A stretch of 64,000 nucleotides of DNA from an uncultured Roseovarius sp. (GCA_947496175.1 CANMBU010000003.1:650334-714333), one strand, 5' to 3'; shown: positions 1 to 10,118, numbered from the stretch's first letter. Notes: a model not told the origin generated them from the sequence alone. Numbers and translations are program-made.

Positions 1-645
1 ACGGGCAGTTGCGCTGTCGACAATATCGCCATTGGCCACAACCGGGATGGCCACGGCGTCTTTCACCGCCCGAATAGCCGCCCAGTTTGCCGCGCCTTTG
101 TAAAACTGACACCGTGTGCGGCCATGAATGGTGATCATCTGAATGCCTGCCGCTTCCGCGCGTTGGGCAAGCTGAGCTGCGTTGAGGAGTGCATCATCCC
201 AGCCCAGCCGGGTTTTGAGCGTCACCGGCACGTTCACAGCGCTCACCACTGCCTCGATCAGCGATAGCGCCAGATCAAGGTCTTTCAGCAACGCCGACCC
301 ACAAGCCCCCGCGCCGCTGGCGCTTGTCACCTTTTTGGCGGGACAGCCCATGTTGATGTCGATGATCTGCGCGCCGTTGTCCTGCACCAGCCTGGCCGCC
401 TCGGAAATCCAATAGGGATCACGCCCAGCCAGCTGCAAAGCGGTGTTGGCCCGGTCAAACCCAAGCTCCGCCTTTTCCCGCACGCCCGGCTTGGCCTGTA
501 CCATCTCCTGACTTGCGATCATTTCACTGACCACCAGTCCGGCACCAAAGGACGACACCAGATTGCGAAAAGGCAGATCGGTGATCCCGGCCAACGGGGC
601 CAGAAGCACAGGTGGAGTCAGAGTTGTGTCATTGAGTTGCAGCAT
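1..645 (-). CDS. dusB: tRNA-dihydrouridine synthase B (partial, 3' end off window)
   Basis: Flavin-dependent reduction of uridine to dihydrouridine in tRNA, in the cytosol. The first 215 codons are visible; the C-terminal third lies off the left edge, so the ORF track misses it. The N-terminus carries LAPLAGITDLPFR (FMN-barrel entry), DINMGCPAKKV with the catalytic Cys near residue 101, TIHGRTR, and VVANGDI at the FMN phosphate site. The start is ATG at 645, because the upstream ATG at 651 runs into a stop after six codons. It is divergent from ispDF. In Rhodobacteraceae this gene (old name nifR3) usually heads ntrBC, so ntrB is expected beyond the edge; that is inference. Confidence 0.93.
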   Translation of the reverse strand, partial: MLQLNDTTLTPPVLLAPLAGITDLPFRNLVSSFGAGLVVSEMIASQEMVQAKPGVREKAELGFDRANTALQLAGRDPYWISEAARLVQDNGAQIIDINMGCPAKKVTSASGAGACGSALLKDLDLALSLIEAVVSAVNVPVTLKTRLGWDDALLNAAQLAQRAEAAGIQMITIHGRTRCQFYKGAANWAAIRAVKDAVAIPVVANGDIVDSATAR

Positions 646-741
646 ACATGCCTAAACCTTGTTCACAGGCCGAAACCGTAGGAGTAGGTCAGGTGAGTTT
701 CAATGAACGCTCGCTCAAATAATTGGCGTAAAATCTACAAT

Positions 742-756
742 GCCTAAAAGTTAGGC
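742..756. promoter_or_regulatory. Inverted repeat in the dusB-ispDF divergent region
   Basis: GCCTAA-AAG-TTAGGC is a perfect 6-3-6 inverted repeat about 100 bases from both divergent starts. It could be an operator or a minor hairpin; nothing in the sequence assigns a regulator. Confidence 0.3.
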
Positions 757-857
757 AGAACAGCCGAAATACCCACGCCGCTCTCTGGACGCACAGAGGT
801 CTGTATCTGCGCGGTCTTGCTATTGCGCCAAGTGTGCTTGCGGCGTAATCAATCGTC

Positions 858-2009
858 ATGACGATTGCAGCGATCATTGTTGCCGCTGGGCGCGGTGCGC
901 GAGCTGGTGGGGACAGCCCCAAACAATGGCAGATTCTGGCAGGCCGAAGGGTCATTGACTGGACGTTGGACGCTTTCGCGCAAGTGGATGAAATTACACG
1001 CATTCAGGTGGTGCTGCATCCCGAGGACATGGATCAGGTCGAAAGCAGCGCAACACTCAATCTGGTTGCGGGGGGCAAAACGCGCGCCGGGTCGGTCCTG
1101 AATGGTCTGGAAAGCCTTGTGGATAGCGACGTGAAACACGTGCTCATCCATGATGCCGCGCGATGTTGCATCACCCCTGAATTGATCCGGTCGGTCATCA
1201 CCGCGCTGGACGATCCCGATGGCACCGGGGCCGCCCTCGCCCTGCCCGTCACGGACGCGCTTTGGCAGGGGGACGCAGACCATGTCGACGGGGCCAGGTC
1301 GCGCGAAGGTCTCTATCGCGCGCAGACACCCCAGGCCTTTCCTTTTGAGCCAATCCTTGCGGCCCATCGCGCCGCGGATACCAGAGCCGCTGACGACGTC
1401 GAAGTGGCCCGCGCGGCGGGCATCAATGTCAGGATCGTGCCCGGCGCGGAAACCAACCTGAAGATCACGACACCAGATGATTTCGCCCGCGCGGAACAGA
1501 TTTTGCGAGGACAAACTGTGCAAACGCCTATGGATATCCGAACCGGCACCGGCTTTGACGTGCATCGTTTTGGCCCCGGTGATCACGTGATGCTCTGCGG
1601 TGTTGCGATCCCACACAACCGCGGATTGAAGGGGCATTCCGATGCGGATGTGGCACTGCATACGGTGACAGATGCGCTCTACGGCGCTCTGGCCGAAGGC
1701 GATATCGGACGGCATTTTCCGCCCTCTGATCCGCAATGGAAAGGCGCAGAAAGCCATATTTTTCTGCGTCATACGGTTGATCTGGCGGCAAAGAAGGGCT
1801 TTCGCATCACCAATGTCGATCTGACGCTGATTTGCGAACAGCCCAAAATCGGCCCCCACGCCCCAGCCATGATCACGCGGCTTGCCGAAATCATGGACCT
1901 TGATGTGGGCCGAGTGTCAGTCAAGGCCACGACCTCTGAGCGGCTTGGCTTCACCGGGCGCGAAGAAGGCATTGCCGCACAAGCCGTTGTCACCGTGGTG
2001 TCGCCATGA
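858..2009 (+). CDS. ispDF: Bifunctional IspD/IspF isoprenoid enzyme
   Basis: Two steps of the MEP pathway in one 383-aa polypeptide. Residues 1 to about 220 are the CTP:methylerythritol-4-phosphate cytidylyltransferase ([16 protein letters not shown] nucleotide loop). Residues 225-383 are the 2-C-methylerythritol 2,4-cyclodiphosphate synthase, with metal ligands in GTGFDVHRF and HSDADVALH. The join sits at MDIRTG, a possible internal start. IspDF fusions are known in alphaproteobacteria. No clear ribosome site precedes ATG 858. The stop overlaps the pgpA start (ATGA), so ispDF-pgpA-cinA is probably one transcript. Confidence 0.96.
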   Translation: MTIAAIIVAAGRGARAGGDSPKQWQILAGRRVIDWTLDAFAQVDEITRIQVVLHPEDMDQVESSATLNLVAGGKTRAGSVLNGLESLVDSDVKHVLIHDAARCCITPELIRSVITALDDPDGTGAALALPVTDALWQGDADHVDGARSREGLYRAQTPQAFPFEPILAAHRAADTRAADDVEVARAAGINVRIVPGAETNLKITTPDDFARAEQILRGQTVQTPMDIRTGTGFDVHRFGPGDHVMLCGVAIPHNRGLKGHSDADVALHTVTDALYGALAEGDIGRHFPPSDPQWKGAESHIFLRHTVDLAAKKGFRITNVDLTLICEQPKIGPHAPAMITRLAEIMDLDVGRVSVKATTSERLGFTGREEGIAAQAVVTVVSP

Positions 2010-2500
2010 CGTGGAGCCATCTGATTGCCACGGCTTTTTGCGTAGGCCATCTGCGCCCGGCCCCGGGCACCTGGGGGTCGCTTGCGGCTTTGCCTGCCGG
2101 CTGGCTTCTTCATGTGCTGGGTGGGCCGGTGCTTTTGGTGGCTGCAACCCTTCTTGCATTTGCTTTAGGATGGTGGGCCACCATACTGGAAACAAAGGGA
2201 AAAGAAGATCACGACCCGTCTGAAATCGTGATTGACGAAGTGGTTGGACAATGGATTGCTATCTTACCCCTGTCCATCGGCGCGGCGCATGCGGGTGCGG
2301 CGATCACGGCGCTTTGGCCGGGCTGGATTGCCGCATTCATCCTGTTCCGTCTTTTCGACATCACCAAGCTGGGCCCAATAGGATGGGCCGACCGGCGCAA
2401 TGACGCGCTTGGGGTGATGCTGGATGACGTGATTGCCGGAGTGTTTGCAGCCATAGGTGTGCTTGCTCTGGCATGGGTTGCACATGGAGGCGCGCCATGA
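2006..2500 (+). CDS. pgpA: Phosphatidylglycerophosphatase A
   Basis: Inner-membrane phosphatase that dephosphorylates phosphatidylglycerophosphate to phosphatidylglycerol. The 164 aa match the family length. The family signature [14 protein letters not shown] lies near the N-terminus, followed by the acidic motifs [11 protein letters not shown] and [17 protein letters not shown]. About four hydrophobic segments are visible. It overlaps ispDF and cinA by four bases each (ATGA), implying translational coupling. Confidence 0.93.
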   Translation: MTWSHLIATAFCVGHLRPAPGTWGSLAALPAGWLLHVLGGPVLLVAATLLAFALGWWATILETKGKEDHDPSEIVIDEVVGQWIAILPLSIGAAHAGAAITALWPGWIAAFILFRLFDITKLGPIGWADRRNDALGVMLDDVIAGVFAAIGVLALAWVAHGGAP

Positions 2501-2967
2501 GCTTGGCCCAAGGTGTTCTCAACGCCGCTCGCGCCAAGGGCGTCATGATTGCCACCGCTGAGTCCTGTACCGGCGGCATGGTCGCGGCGGCGCTGACAGA
2601 TATAGCCGGGTCGTCAGATGCGCTTGAATGTGGCTTTGTAACCTATTCAAATAAAGCAAAAATTGAGATGTTGGACGTCTCGCCCGATACGTTGGAGGCA
2701 TATGGCGCCGTATCAGAGCCAGTCGCGGTCGAGATGGCCGAAGGCGCGGTAAACCACGCAGCAGCTGACCTGGCCGTGTCTATCACCGGCATTGCGGGCC
2801 CCGGCGGGTCCGAGCACAAACCCGAAGGTCGCGTGTGCTTTGCCGTTGCGATATCTGGCCGGGCGACACATGTCGAAACAGTCGAGTTCGGTGCGCAGGG
2901 CCGTGCCAAAGTGCGTGCGGCAGCGCGAGACCACGCCCTGAAGCTGCTGCAACAGGCGCTGTCCTAA
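2497..2967 (+). CDS. CinA C-terminal domain protein (nicotinamide-nucleotide amidase)
   Basis: Stand-alone CinA C-terminal domain of 156 aa, the PncC type that deamidates NMN to nicotinate mononucleotide in pyridine nucleotide recycling. Motifs are [14 protein letters not shown] with the nucleophile serine, [11 protein letters not shown], and [16 protein letters not shown]. The ATG at 2497 overlaps the pgpA stop and is preferred to the ORF-track start at 2473. The N-terminal MoaB-like domain of full CinA is absent, as is usual for this neighbourhood. Confidence 0.88.
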   Translation: MSLAQGVLNAARAKGVMIATAESCTGGMVAAALTDIAGSSDALECGFVTYSNKAKIEMLDVSPDTLEAYGAVSEPVAVEMAEGAVNHAAADLAVSITGIAGPGGSEHKPEGRVCFAVAISGRATHVETVEFGAQGRAKVRAAARDHALKLLQQALS

Positions 2968-3150
2968 CGGCGCGCAAATTTAAGGCGTATTCTTTGCTTA
3001 GCGCTCAATAAACGGGCAATTCACAATTTGCCTAGTTTCACGGCGGTCAAACAACCGCCTGCCACTTTTTTACGCACACGCCATACGCTTCGTGCCCCTC
3101 AAACACCAAGGCTCCCAGGAAGGATGAAGACTACGAACGGAGCGGACACA

Positions 3151-3336
3151 GTGTGGATCATCATGGCCACGGCCCTTGTGCTCTTTATGACATTACGCGC
3201 ACTGGCGCGGTTTTACGGTGGGCTGGTGCGGACGCGCAATGTGCAGATCACGCCGCTGCGGGTGGACAAAGAGACCAAAACCAACGGTTTGGAGCGCTCG
3301 GTGCATGGTGAACGCGCTTATGACCTGACGAGTTAA
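3151..3336 (+). CDS. Small single-pass membrane protein, unknown
   Basis: About 61 aa with one N-terminal hydrophobic helix (WIIMATALVLFMTLRALA) and a polar tail. GTG 3151 has GGAG eight bases upstream, the best ribosome site here; ATG 3124 would give 70 aa but sits directly against its own AGGAAGG. It is convergent with the MmgE/PrpD gene, stops three bases apart. I do not recognise a family. Confidence 0.5.
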   Translation: MWIIMATALVLFMTLRALARFYGGLVRTRNVQITPLRVDKETKTNGLERSVHGERAYDLTS

Positions 3337-3339
3337 GCT

Positions 3340-4644
3340 TCAAGCTGGATCAACAAGCGCCGCCGCGACGGCTCGTGGCGGCGCTTTTGAGGCAATCAAC
3401 TCCCAAAGCCCCTGCGCACGGCTCACCCCCAGCAACGATGCCGCTTTGGCCTTGATCCGATTGGCGCGGATGTCCAGAGCCACAGGCGTGTCAAGATCGT
3501 GGGCCAGTGAGATGGTCTCACCGGTTATCAGCGTGACATCCACACGGGCCTGCATTTCTGACAGCGTGCTGTCTGCCACAACCTCAACCTTTTGGCGCAG
3601 GCCGATGACAGCCGGATCCTGGGTCAAGGCATCGGTGAAGCTGTCCAGCCGAGCTGTGTCATACCCCAAGAGGCGCATCGCCACGACCTGCGCGTAGCTG
3701 AACTTGGCCTTAAGACCGGTGGTTGGCTGAGCGATGTTGCACACGGTCATCCAGCGCGGATGAGTGCTGATCTGCACCTTGGTAATAGCATCAGGCGGCG
3801 CATCGCACTCTTCCAAAGCTTCCAGCGTGGCGTGCAATCCATGGCAGCAGGCATGAAACTTGTGCTGGACTGTGGGAAAGAGCCACTCTTGTCCCAACCC
3901 ATTGAGCGCGGTCAGGTCCCCTGCCCCGTGATGCGTTGGGCCAAAACCCTGGTCCACCTCCATTGCGGACGGATTGGAGACAAAACCCTTTGCCGTCAAA
4001 ACTGCGGCTTCGACGCCGTTGGATGCGGCCAGACCTGCGTTCAAAGGCTTGCCCATCGTCCCGAATTGCGACTTCAGACCAGAGGTGCGCGTGGCTACAA
4101 GCCCAAGCGCAGATTGCATCTGTGTTGTATCCAGCCCCAGCAACCGACCGGCAGCTAGGGTGGCCCCAAAGGCCCCTGCCGTGGCGGTCTGATGAAAGCC
4201 CGTCTGGTAGTGATCTCGCCCCAGCCAAACACCCACCCGGATCGAAGCTTCTACTCCAACAAGTGCGGCGCGCTGCAACTCATCTCCACTGGCACCAACA
4301 CGCTCAGCGGTGGCCAAAGCCGCAGGGAGGACCGCCACGGAGGGATGTCCGATATGCGCAAAATGCGTGTCGTCATAGTCGAGCGCGTGACTGATCGTGC
4401 CGTTCACCATCGCTGCCATGCGCGCCGGCACACGAAACGCTGCGCCGACCAGTCCCGCCTCTGGTGCACCGCCTTCTTCCTGTGCCTGGTCTCGCAGGAT
4501 CTGAGCCACCGGCTCGTTCTGCCCGGCGATGGCCACTGCGGCCCAATCGAGCATTGAGAGCCGCATGATTTCCAAAGCATTATCATCAAAGCGCGCGGTT
4601 ATGGCAAAGTCCGACAGGGTTTCAGACAGCTCAGCCATTGCCAT
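3340..4644 (-). CDS. MmgE/PrpD family protein
   Basis: About 434 aa, the family's usual size. MmgE/PrpD proteins are cytosolic dehydratases or isomerases such as 2-methylcitrate dehydratase. Family stretches are NGTISHALDYDDTHF and HPSVAVLPAALA in the first third and KFHACCHGLHATLEALE later. No prp genes adjoin, so the substrate cannot be told. Starts at 4653, 4644 and 4638 are all possible and all overlap the ratA 3' end; GGATGAG favours 4644 or 4638. Confidence 0.85.
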   Translation of the reverse strand: MAMAELSETLSDFAITARFDDNALEIMRLSMLDWAAVAIAGQNEPVAQILRDQAQEEGGAPEAGLVGAAFRVPARMAAMVNGTISHALDYDDTHFAHIGHPSVAVLPAALATAERVGASGDELQRAALVGVEASIRVGVWLGRDHYQTGFHQTATAGAFGATLAAGRLLGLDTTQMQSALGLVATRTSGLKSQFGTMGKPLNAGLAASNGVEAAVLTAKGFVSNPSAMEVDQGFGPTHHGAGDLTALNGLGQEWLFPTVQHKFHACCHGLHATLEALEECDAPPDAITKVQISTHPRWMTVCNIAQPTTGLKAKFSYAQVVAMRLLGYDTARLDSFTDALTQDPAVIGLRQKVEVVADSTLSEMQARVDVTLITGETISLAHDLDTPVALDIRANRIKAKAASLLGVSRAQGLWELIASKAPPRAVAAALVDPA

Positions 4645-5086
4645 AGAGCTCATCCGCCCGCGCCTCAAAAGCCCGGACGATCCGCTTCATCGCCTCAAAG
4701 AAAAAGAGCTCTGCGGCAGACTGCAAAAGCTTGTTACGAAATGCAAAATCCACATCGAATTTGACCTCGCAGCCACCTTCGGCCAGATCTCTGAAGGCCC
4801 AATTCGACAACATGTGCTGAAACGGCCCATCAAGGTATTCGGTAGCGATATGGTGTTGCGCCCTGTTGAGGGTCACGCGGCTTCCAAATCGCTCGCGGAA
4901 CACCTTAAAGCTGATCACCAGATCGGCTTCCATCACTTCGGTGTCGTTATCTTGAGGTGTGACTTTTCTCACCCGAGCGGCGGCTGTCCACGGTAAGAAT
5001 TTCGGGTAGGACTCCACATCAGCGACAAGCTCATACATCTGCACAGCGCTGTAGGACAAATGGCGGGTCTCGGCGTGGGATGGCAT
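4631..5086 (-). CDS. ratA: RatA/COQ10-like START-domain protein
   Basis: 151-aa polyketide-cyclase/START fold protein. YSAVQMYELVADVESYPKFLPW is the family N-terminus, and the helix FFFEAMKRIVRAFEARA closes the fold. E. coli RatA was described as a 70S-association toxin; in alphaproteobacteria the homologue is more often viewed as a ubiquinone-binding COQ10 counterpart. The start MPSHAETRHLSYS gives the usual length; the ORF track extends 53 residues too far. Its 3' end overlaps the MmgE/PrpD start. No ratB-like antitoxin partner is present. Confidence 0.85.
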   Translation of the reverse strand: MPSHAETRHLSYSAVQMYELVADVESYPKFLPWTAAARVRKVTPQDNDTEVMEADLVISFKVFRERFGSRVTLNRAQHHIATEYLDGPFQHMLSNWAFRDLAEGGCEVKFDVDFAFRNKLLQSAAELFFFEAMKRIVRAFEARADELYGNG

Positions 5087-5265
5087 TTGATATGGCGCGT
5101 TGGTCAGTTGCAGTACGGTGTCAGGTGGTGTCCTCGACTGGGCCCGAAAATGCAAGACAAACCAAACCCAGCGCGCGCATTTGTCATGTGATTGTGGGGT
5201 GCCGGACGAAAAGCAAACTCCTGTTGGCTCTGACGCACGGGCCATGAGGCTCTGAGCAGACTTAC

Positions 5266-5697
5266 CTACTTGCTCTCAAAAACGTTGGGCATGACGCGCC
5301 CCAGCAGGCCAATCAAAAAGGCGGTGCTTATACCGAACGTGAACAACCCTGTAATGGCTCCAAAGCTTGCAAAGATACGTGCGTTTTCATTCAGCACAAC
5401 ATCCCCATACCCCAATGTGGTATAGGTCACGGTCGCGAAATAGAAGCTGGTCGAGAATTGCTCGAACTCCCCAAGGATCGCAAAAGAAAAGGCCCAGAGC
5501 CAAATTTCCGCGGTGTGGGCGACAAGCAAAATACCGATTGCGGCTGCCAGGATTGCGGCAATACGTCGTGAATTCTGCCAGGTCTGAGCGCGGCTTGCGA
5601 TTTTGATAAGCATGGGAATGCCTGCTGCAACAACAGCCACATGCAGCAGCGAACAAACCACAAGCAAGGCGCTTCCGAAGACAATTTGAGAAAACAA
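5266..5697 (-). CDS. Two-helix potassium channel family protein
   Basis: 143-aa inner-membrane protein. Hydrophobic segments flank a pore loop with TYTTLGYGDV, a TxGYGD potassium selectivity filter; a third N-terminal helix (FGSALLVVCSLLHVAVVAAG) is also visible. This is the Ion_trans_2 pattern without a cytoplasmic regulatory domain, so gating is unknown. It is divergent from the RND adaptor gene. Confidence 0.85.
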   Translation of the reverse strand: MFSQIVFGSALLVVCSLLHVAVVAAGIPMLIKIASRAQTWQNSRRIAAILAAAIGILLVAHTAEIWLWAFSFAILGEFEQFSTSFYFATVTYTTLGYGDVVLNENARIFASFGAITGLFTFGISTAFLIGLLGRVMPNVFESK

Positions 5698-5780
5698 AGG
5701 CGTTCCGCCAACCTATCGTTTCACTTTGGTCTCAATTGCTGCATGCTGGGTGCAACGATTTCAAGTGGAAGGTGAATCCA

Positions 5781-7016
5781 ATGCGTCAGTTGGCAACTTG
5801 GACGGCTACGGTTTTAATGTTGGTTTCGCCAAGTTGGGCACAAGACACACCGCGTCCCGCCAAGGTTTTCACGGTCGCAGAACACAGGACCGAAATCGTC
5901 CGAAGATACCCGGGAATTGTGCTCCCCAGTCAGGAGATTGAGCTGTCCTTTCGTATCTCCGGCAATCTCATAGACCTGCCTATCCGCGCCTCTCAGCAGG
6001 TGGCCCAAGGTGATGTGATCGCGCAGTTGGACACCCGAGATCTGGAGTCGCAAGCCGAGCAGCTTCAGGGATCCATAGATCAGGCGCAAGCGCAGCTCGA
6101 CACATTGGTGGCAGGTGCCCGCGAACAGGAAATCGCGGCCTTGGTCGCAAATGTGGATGCCGCGAAAGCGCAGGTCACACAAGCTGAGGAACAGGTTCAA
6201 AGATCAAGAACGCTGGCCGAACGTGGCACCATCGCGGATGCAACACTGGATCAGGATGAAGCCGCCCTGAGTGTGGCCGAGGCCGAATTGCGCGCACGCG
6301 AAGAAGAGCTTTCATTGACCCGCGAAGGCGCGCGACCCGAAGAAATTGCCTCTGCCGAGGCAAGTTTGCGTGGCTTGCAAGCCCAGTTGAAAACCATTCA
6401 GGACAGCATTTCCGACGCCACCTTACGCGCGCCCTTTCAAGGCGTGATCGCGCGCCGTGACGTCGACAATTTCACGAACATTCAAGCAGGCCAACCTGTG
6501 GTGCTCTTGCAAGCCTTGTCTACGATCCATGTGGCCTTTGACGTGCCCGCACCGGACGTGACGCTGCTCACCGCGAACGGGCCTGACAACATCACCAACC
6601 AGGTTATGTTGGATGCATTGCCTGGAGAAACTTTTCCCTCGGAGACTGTGGAGTTCTCTTTGCAAGCCGAAAGCGGAACACAGACCTATCGCGGCCGGGT
6701 TGCGGTCAATGTACCCGAGACGTCCATCATTCTGCCGGGCATGGTTGCGACCGTCAGGTCCTCTGCGCCGGGTATTGCCCCTCGCACGCTCGTGCCACTG
6801 ACCGCTGTCGCGGCCGCCGCAGATGGTAGCCCGATTGTCTGGCTTGTGGACGATGGCGGTGCGGTCTCTTCAAAGCCCGTGACACTTGGCGAAATCACGG
6901 GCGACTCGGTGGAAGTAAAGGATGGCCTGCAAAGCGGAGATACGATTGTCGCGGCGGGTGTTTCATCTTTGATACCCGGAATGACGATCCGACCTATCGA
7001 TAAGATAGGGGGTTAA
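5781..7016 (+). CDS. RND efflux periplasmic adaptor subunit
   Basis: 411-aa membrane-fusion protein. Signal peptide MRQLATWTATVLMLVSPSWA is followed by a lipoyl half (GIVLPSQEIELSFRISG), a long alpha-helical hairpin about residues 80-210 rich in Ala, Gln and Glu, then barrel and membrane-proximal domains. No lipobox cysteine, so it is secreted rather than lipidated. ATG 5781 has AAGGTG seven bases upstream; the ORF-track start at 5736 lies before the signal peptide. The pump follows after four bases. Confidence 0.92.
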   Translation: MRQLATWTATVLMLVSPSWAQDTPRPAKVFTVAEHRTEIVRRYPGIVLPSQEIELSFRISGNLIDLPIRASQQVAQGDVIAQLDTRDLESQAEQLQGSIDQAQAQLDTLVAGAREQEIAALVANVDAAKAQVTQAEEQVQRSRTLAERGTIADATLDQDEAALSVAEAELRAREEELSLTREGARPEEIASAEASLRGLQAQLKTIQDSISDATLRAPFQGVIARRDVDNFTNIQAGQPVVLLQALSTIHVAFDVPAPDVTLLTANGPDNITNQVMLDALPGETFPSETVEFSLQAESGTQTYRGRVAVNVPETSIILPGMVATVRSSAPGIAPRTLVPLTAVAAAADGSPIVWLVDDGGAVSSKPVTLGEITGDSVEVKDGLQSGDTIVAAGVSSLIPGMTIRPIDKIGG

Positions 7017-7020
7017 AGTC

Positions 7021-10000
7021 ATGGATCTGGCCCGGTTTGCCATCGAAAAACGGCTGATATCCGCCGTTGCAACGCTTCTTATCCTGATTTCCGGTTATTT
7101 TGCCTACACCGCTTTGCCGCGGTTTGAAGACCCGGAATTCATCATCCGGCAGGCGCAAATCATCACGCCCTACCCTGGTGCCACAGCCGAGGAAGTGGCC
7201 GAAGAAGTGACCGATGTCATCGAGACAGCTTTGCAGCAACTGCAAGGTGTTGATGAAGTGCGATCCGTGTCCTCACCCGGGCTTAGCAACGTCTCGGTTG
7301 AATTCACCATCGCCACGACCAAGGACTACGATGCGCTCTACCAACGCTTTGCGCAAATGCGGGCTAAGGTGGATGACGCACAGACCGACCTGCCTCCCAA
7401 TGCACTCAGCAGTCAGGTGTTCGATGACTTTGGGGATGTGTTTGCAGTCTATTTTGCCATTGTCGGAGACGGATATTCCCTGAGCGAACTGCATGAATAC
7501 GCCAAAACTCTGGCGCGCGAATTGGTCACAGTGGATGGCGTATCCAAGGTCACACTGTCTGGCGTGCAGGAAGAAGTTGTTTACGTGGAATACGCCCCTG
7601 CCCGACTGATCGAGTTGGGTCTGGCGCCACAACAAATCGCCGATATCTTGTCCGGGCAAAATCTTGTTACACCTGCCGGATCACTTGTCGCAGGCCAAAC
7701 ACGGCTGGAACTGCGCCCCACATCCGCACTTGTGGATATCGAAGCACTGGGCGCGCAGTTGATTACCAACCCCCAAACAGGCGCCTCGTTTCGGTTGTCG
7801 GACATCGCCACGATCTCGCGTGGTCTGAAGGAACCCGCCAGAACGCTGCTCTATCGCGACGGTCGCCCGGCTGTGGGGATCGGGATATCCAATACGATTG
7901 GTGGCAACGTTGTAAACATGGGCGAAGCCGTCAAAGAGCGCATTGACGCGCTGATTTCCGAACGCCCGATTGGCATCGAAATTCTGCCCGTCTCTGATCA
8001 GTCGGTCAGCGTTAAAGACTCTGTAGATGATTTCGTCATGAACGTCGTGCTGGCATTGGTCATCGTCGTGGGCACATTGTTGATCTTCATGGGGCTACGC
8101 TCTGGGCTCCTGATGGGGGGCATTCTACTGGTTACGGTCGCTGGCACGTTGATGGGCATGTACCTCTATGGCCTCGACATGCAGCGCATTTCACTGGGGG
8201 CGCTCATCATCGCCTTGGGAATGCTCGTGGACAATGCAATTGTGGTTGTGGAAGGCACGTTGGTGCGGGTCCAAAACGGCGAAAGCCCGGCTGAAGCCAG
8301 CCAGTCCATCGTGGCGCAAACCAAGTGGCCTTTGCTCGGCGGGACAGTCGTTGGGTTTCTTGCCTTTTCACCCATCGGGTTTTCTCCGGACAATACGGGC
8401 GAATATGCAGGCAGCCTCTTCTGGACCATCATGATTGCCCTGCTGTTCTCGTGGCTCATTGCGATTTGGTTGACGCCCTATTTCTGCACGTTGATCCTCA
8501 AACCGGGTCAGTCGAAGGACAAAGGCGAAAACGCGCTGCTGCGGGGCTATCGCAAGTTCCTGAAACTGGCGATCCGCGTAAGATTTGTGACCATCGCCAT
8601 CATCGTTGCACTCTTTGCCTCCGCCCTGGCGATGTTCAGCCAAGTGCCACCAGGCTTCTTTCCCGCCTCAACACGCGCGCAGTTCGTCGTGGATTACTTT
8701 CTGCCCAACGGGACAGACATCGCCGAGACGCAAGCGGACCTTCTTGAGATCGACAAACATGTGCGCACCCTGGACGGTGTGACAGGCACGAACCTTGCCG
8801 TAGGTGACGGCCATCTGCGTTTCATGCTGACCTATGAAAGCGAGGACGCCAGCCCGTCTTATGGGCAGCTTCTGGTTGATGTCGAAAACTTCAACCAAAT
8901 CGAGGATCTCAAAGCTGAGCTCCAGTCTTGGATCAACGCTGAATTCCCCGATGCTTCGGCAAAAGTGTGGAAATTCCTTCTCGGTCCCAGTGGCGGCTCA
9001 AAAATCGAAGTGCGGTTCGCAGGACCAGACGCAGCCGTTCTGCGCGACCTGTCCGAGCAGGCCAAAAAGGTCATGGCCGATGCAGGCGCAATCGCAATCA
9101 AAGATGATTGGCGCGAACAGGTGCAGGTCATCCGCCCGGTGGTCGATGAAGCCACAGCGCGCCGGTTGGGCCTTACCCAGGGTGAAATTTCCGGTGCGCT
9201 CTACGGGCACTTGACCGGAACCAGCATCGGCACCTTCCGCGAAGGCGATAACCTGTTGGATATCGTGATGCGCCCAATCGAAAGCGCACGTCAGGATCCC
9301 TCAGTGTTGAGGGATGTACAAATATTCAGTCAGGTTGCCGGTGGATACATCCCGATTTCGCAGGTTGTCGAGAGTTTCGACGTCGTGTTTGAGGCCGGAA
9401 ACCTCCGCCGGATCGATCGCCAACTGGCCATCACAGCACAATCTGACAACGCACCGAATGTGTTGTCTGGTGATCTCTTTGAGCAAGTCCGCGGACCGAT
9501 AGAGGATATTCCACTTCCGCCGGGTTACACACTCAAATGGGAAGGTGAATTCGGCAGCTCAGCAGAGGCGAATGCTGGCTTGGCGTCTACAATGCCCCTG
9601 GGCTTTGGCGCGATGATCCTTGTTGTGATCTTTCTCTTCAATGCCATCCGTCAGCCGTTGATCATTTTCCTAACGGTCCCCCTCGCCCTGATCGGGGTCA
9701 TATGGGGCCTGGCGTCAACCCAGACGCCGTTGGAATTCATGGCCATATTGGGCGTATTGTCTTTGACAGGCATGCTGATCAAAAATGCCATCGTGCTGAT
9801 TGACGAAACCGACAGCCAGATTGGCAGTGGCAAAGCGCGCATGCAGGCAGTCGTGGACGCAGCGGTCAGTCGGGTCAGGCCTGTATCACTTGGTGTCTTG
9901 ACAACCGTGCTGGGCGTTGTGCCCCTGCTATGGGATCCGTTCTTCAAATCCCTTGCGGTAGTCATCATCGCGGGCCTGAGCTTTGCCACGGTCCTGACCC

Positions 10001-10059
10001 TCATCATCGTCCCGGCACTCTACACCGTATTTTTCAAAGTGTCCGAAGACGAGGTCTAA
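7021..10059 (+). CDS. RND efflux permease subunit
   Basis: 1012-aa HAE-1-like proton-driven inner-membrane pump. RFAIEKRLISAVATLLILISGYFA is TM1, two large periplasmic porter loops follow TM1 and TM7, and TM4 has the proton-relay neighbourhood LGMLVDNAIVVVEG. The second half repeats it with LTGMLIKNAIVLIDE. Together with the adaptor it needs a TolC-type outer-membrane factor, which is not encoded nearby. Substrate unknown. No regulator is adjacent. Confidence 0.94.
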   Translation: MDLARFAIEKRLISAVATLLILISGYFAYTALPRFEDPEFIIRQAQIITPYPGATAEEVAEEVTDVIETALQQLQGVDEVRSVSSPGLSNVSVEFTIATTKDYDALYQRFAQMRAKVDDAQTDLPPNALSSQVFDDFGDVFAVYFAIVGDGYSLSELHEYAKTLARELVTVDGVSKVTLSGVQEEVVYVEYAPARLIELGLAPQQIADILSGQNLVTPAGSLVAGQTRLELRPTSALVDIEALGAQLITNPQTGASFRLSDIATISRGLKEPARTLLYRDGRPAVGIGISNTIGGNVVNMGEAVKERIDALISERPIGIEILPVSDQSVSVKDSVDDFVMNVVLALVIVVGTLLIFMGLRSGLLMGGILLVTVAGTLMGMYLYGLDMQRISLGALIIALGMLVDNAIVVVEGTLVRVQNGESPAEASQSIVAQTKWPLLGGTVVGFLAFSPIGFSPDNTGEYAGSLFWTIMIALLFSWLIAIWLTPYFCTLILKPGQSKDKGENALLRGYRKFLKLAIRVRFVTIAIIVALFASALAMFSQVPPGFFPASTRAQFVVDYFLPNGTDIAETQADLLEIDKHVRTLDGVTGTNLAVGDGHLRFMLTYESEDASPSYGQLLVDVENFNQIEDLKAELQSWINAEFPDASAKVWKFLLGPSGGSKIEVRFAGPDAAVLRDLSEQAKKVMADAGAIAIKDDWREQVQVIRPVVDEATARRLGLTQGEISGALYGHLTGTSIGTFREGDNLLDIVMRPIESARQDPSVLRDVQIFSQVAGGYIPISQVVESFDVVFEAGNLRRIDRQLAITAQSDNAPNVLSGDLFEQVRGPIEDIPLPPGYTLKWEGEFGSSAEANAGLASTMPLGFGAMILVVIFLFNAIRQPLIIFLTVPLALIGVIWGLASTQTPLEFMAILGVLSLTGMLIKNAIVLIDETDSQIGSGKARMQAVVDAAVSRVRPVSLGVLTTVLGVVPLLWDPFFKSLAVVIIAGLSFATVLTLIIVPALYTVFFKVSEDEV

Positions 10060-10118
10060 GCGCGCTGACGACAGACTGCTCTTAGAGACCCATTGCGCGC
10101 GAGGTATTTTTCGGAAAT

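Noticed and set aside
182-415. 77-aa plus-strand ORF at the left edge
   Set aside because: Antisense to dusB, which is absent from the ORF track only because it runs off the window.
849-1859. 336-aa minus-strand ORF opposite ispDF
   Set aside because: Lies entirely antisense to a gene with clear enzyme motifs; its sequence has no family resemblance and arises from GC-rich codon bias.
3340-5086. Toxin-antitoxin pair made of ratA and its neighbour
   Set aside because: The neighbour is a 434-aa MmgE/PrpD enzyme, not an antitoxin; RatA-like proteins in this group are better read as COQ10-like lipid-binding proteins.
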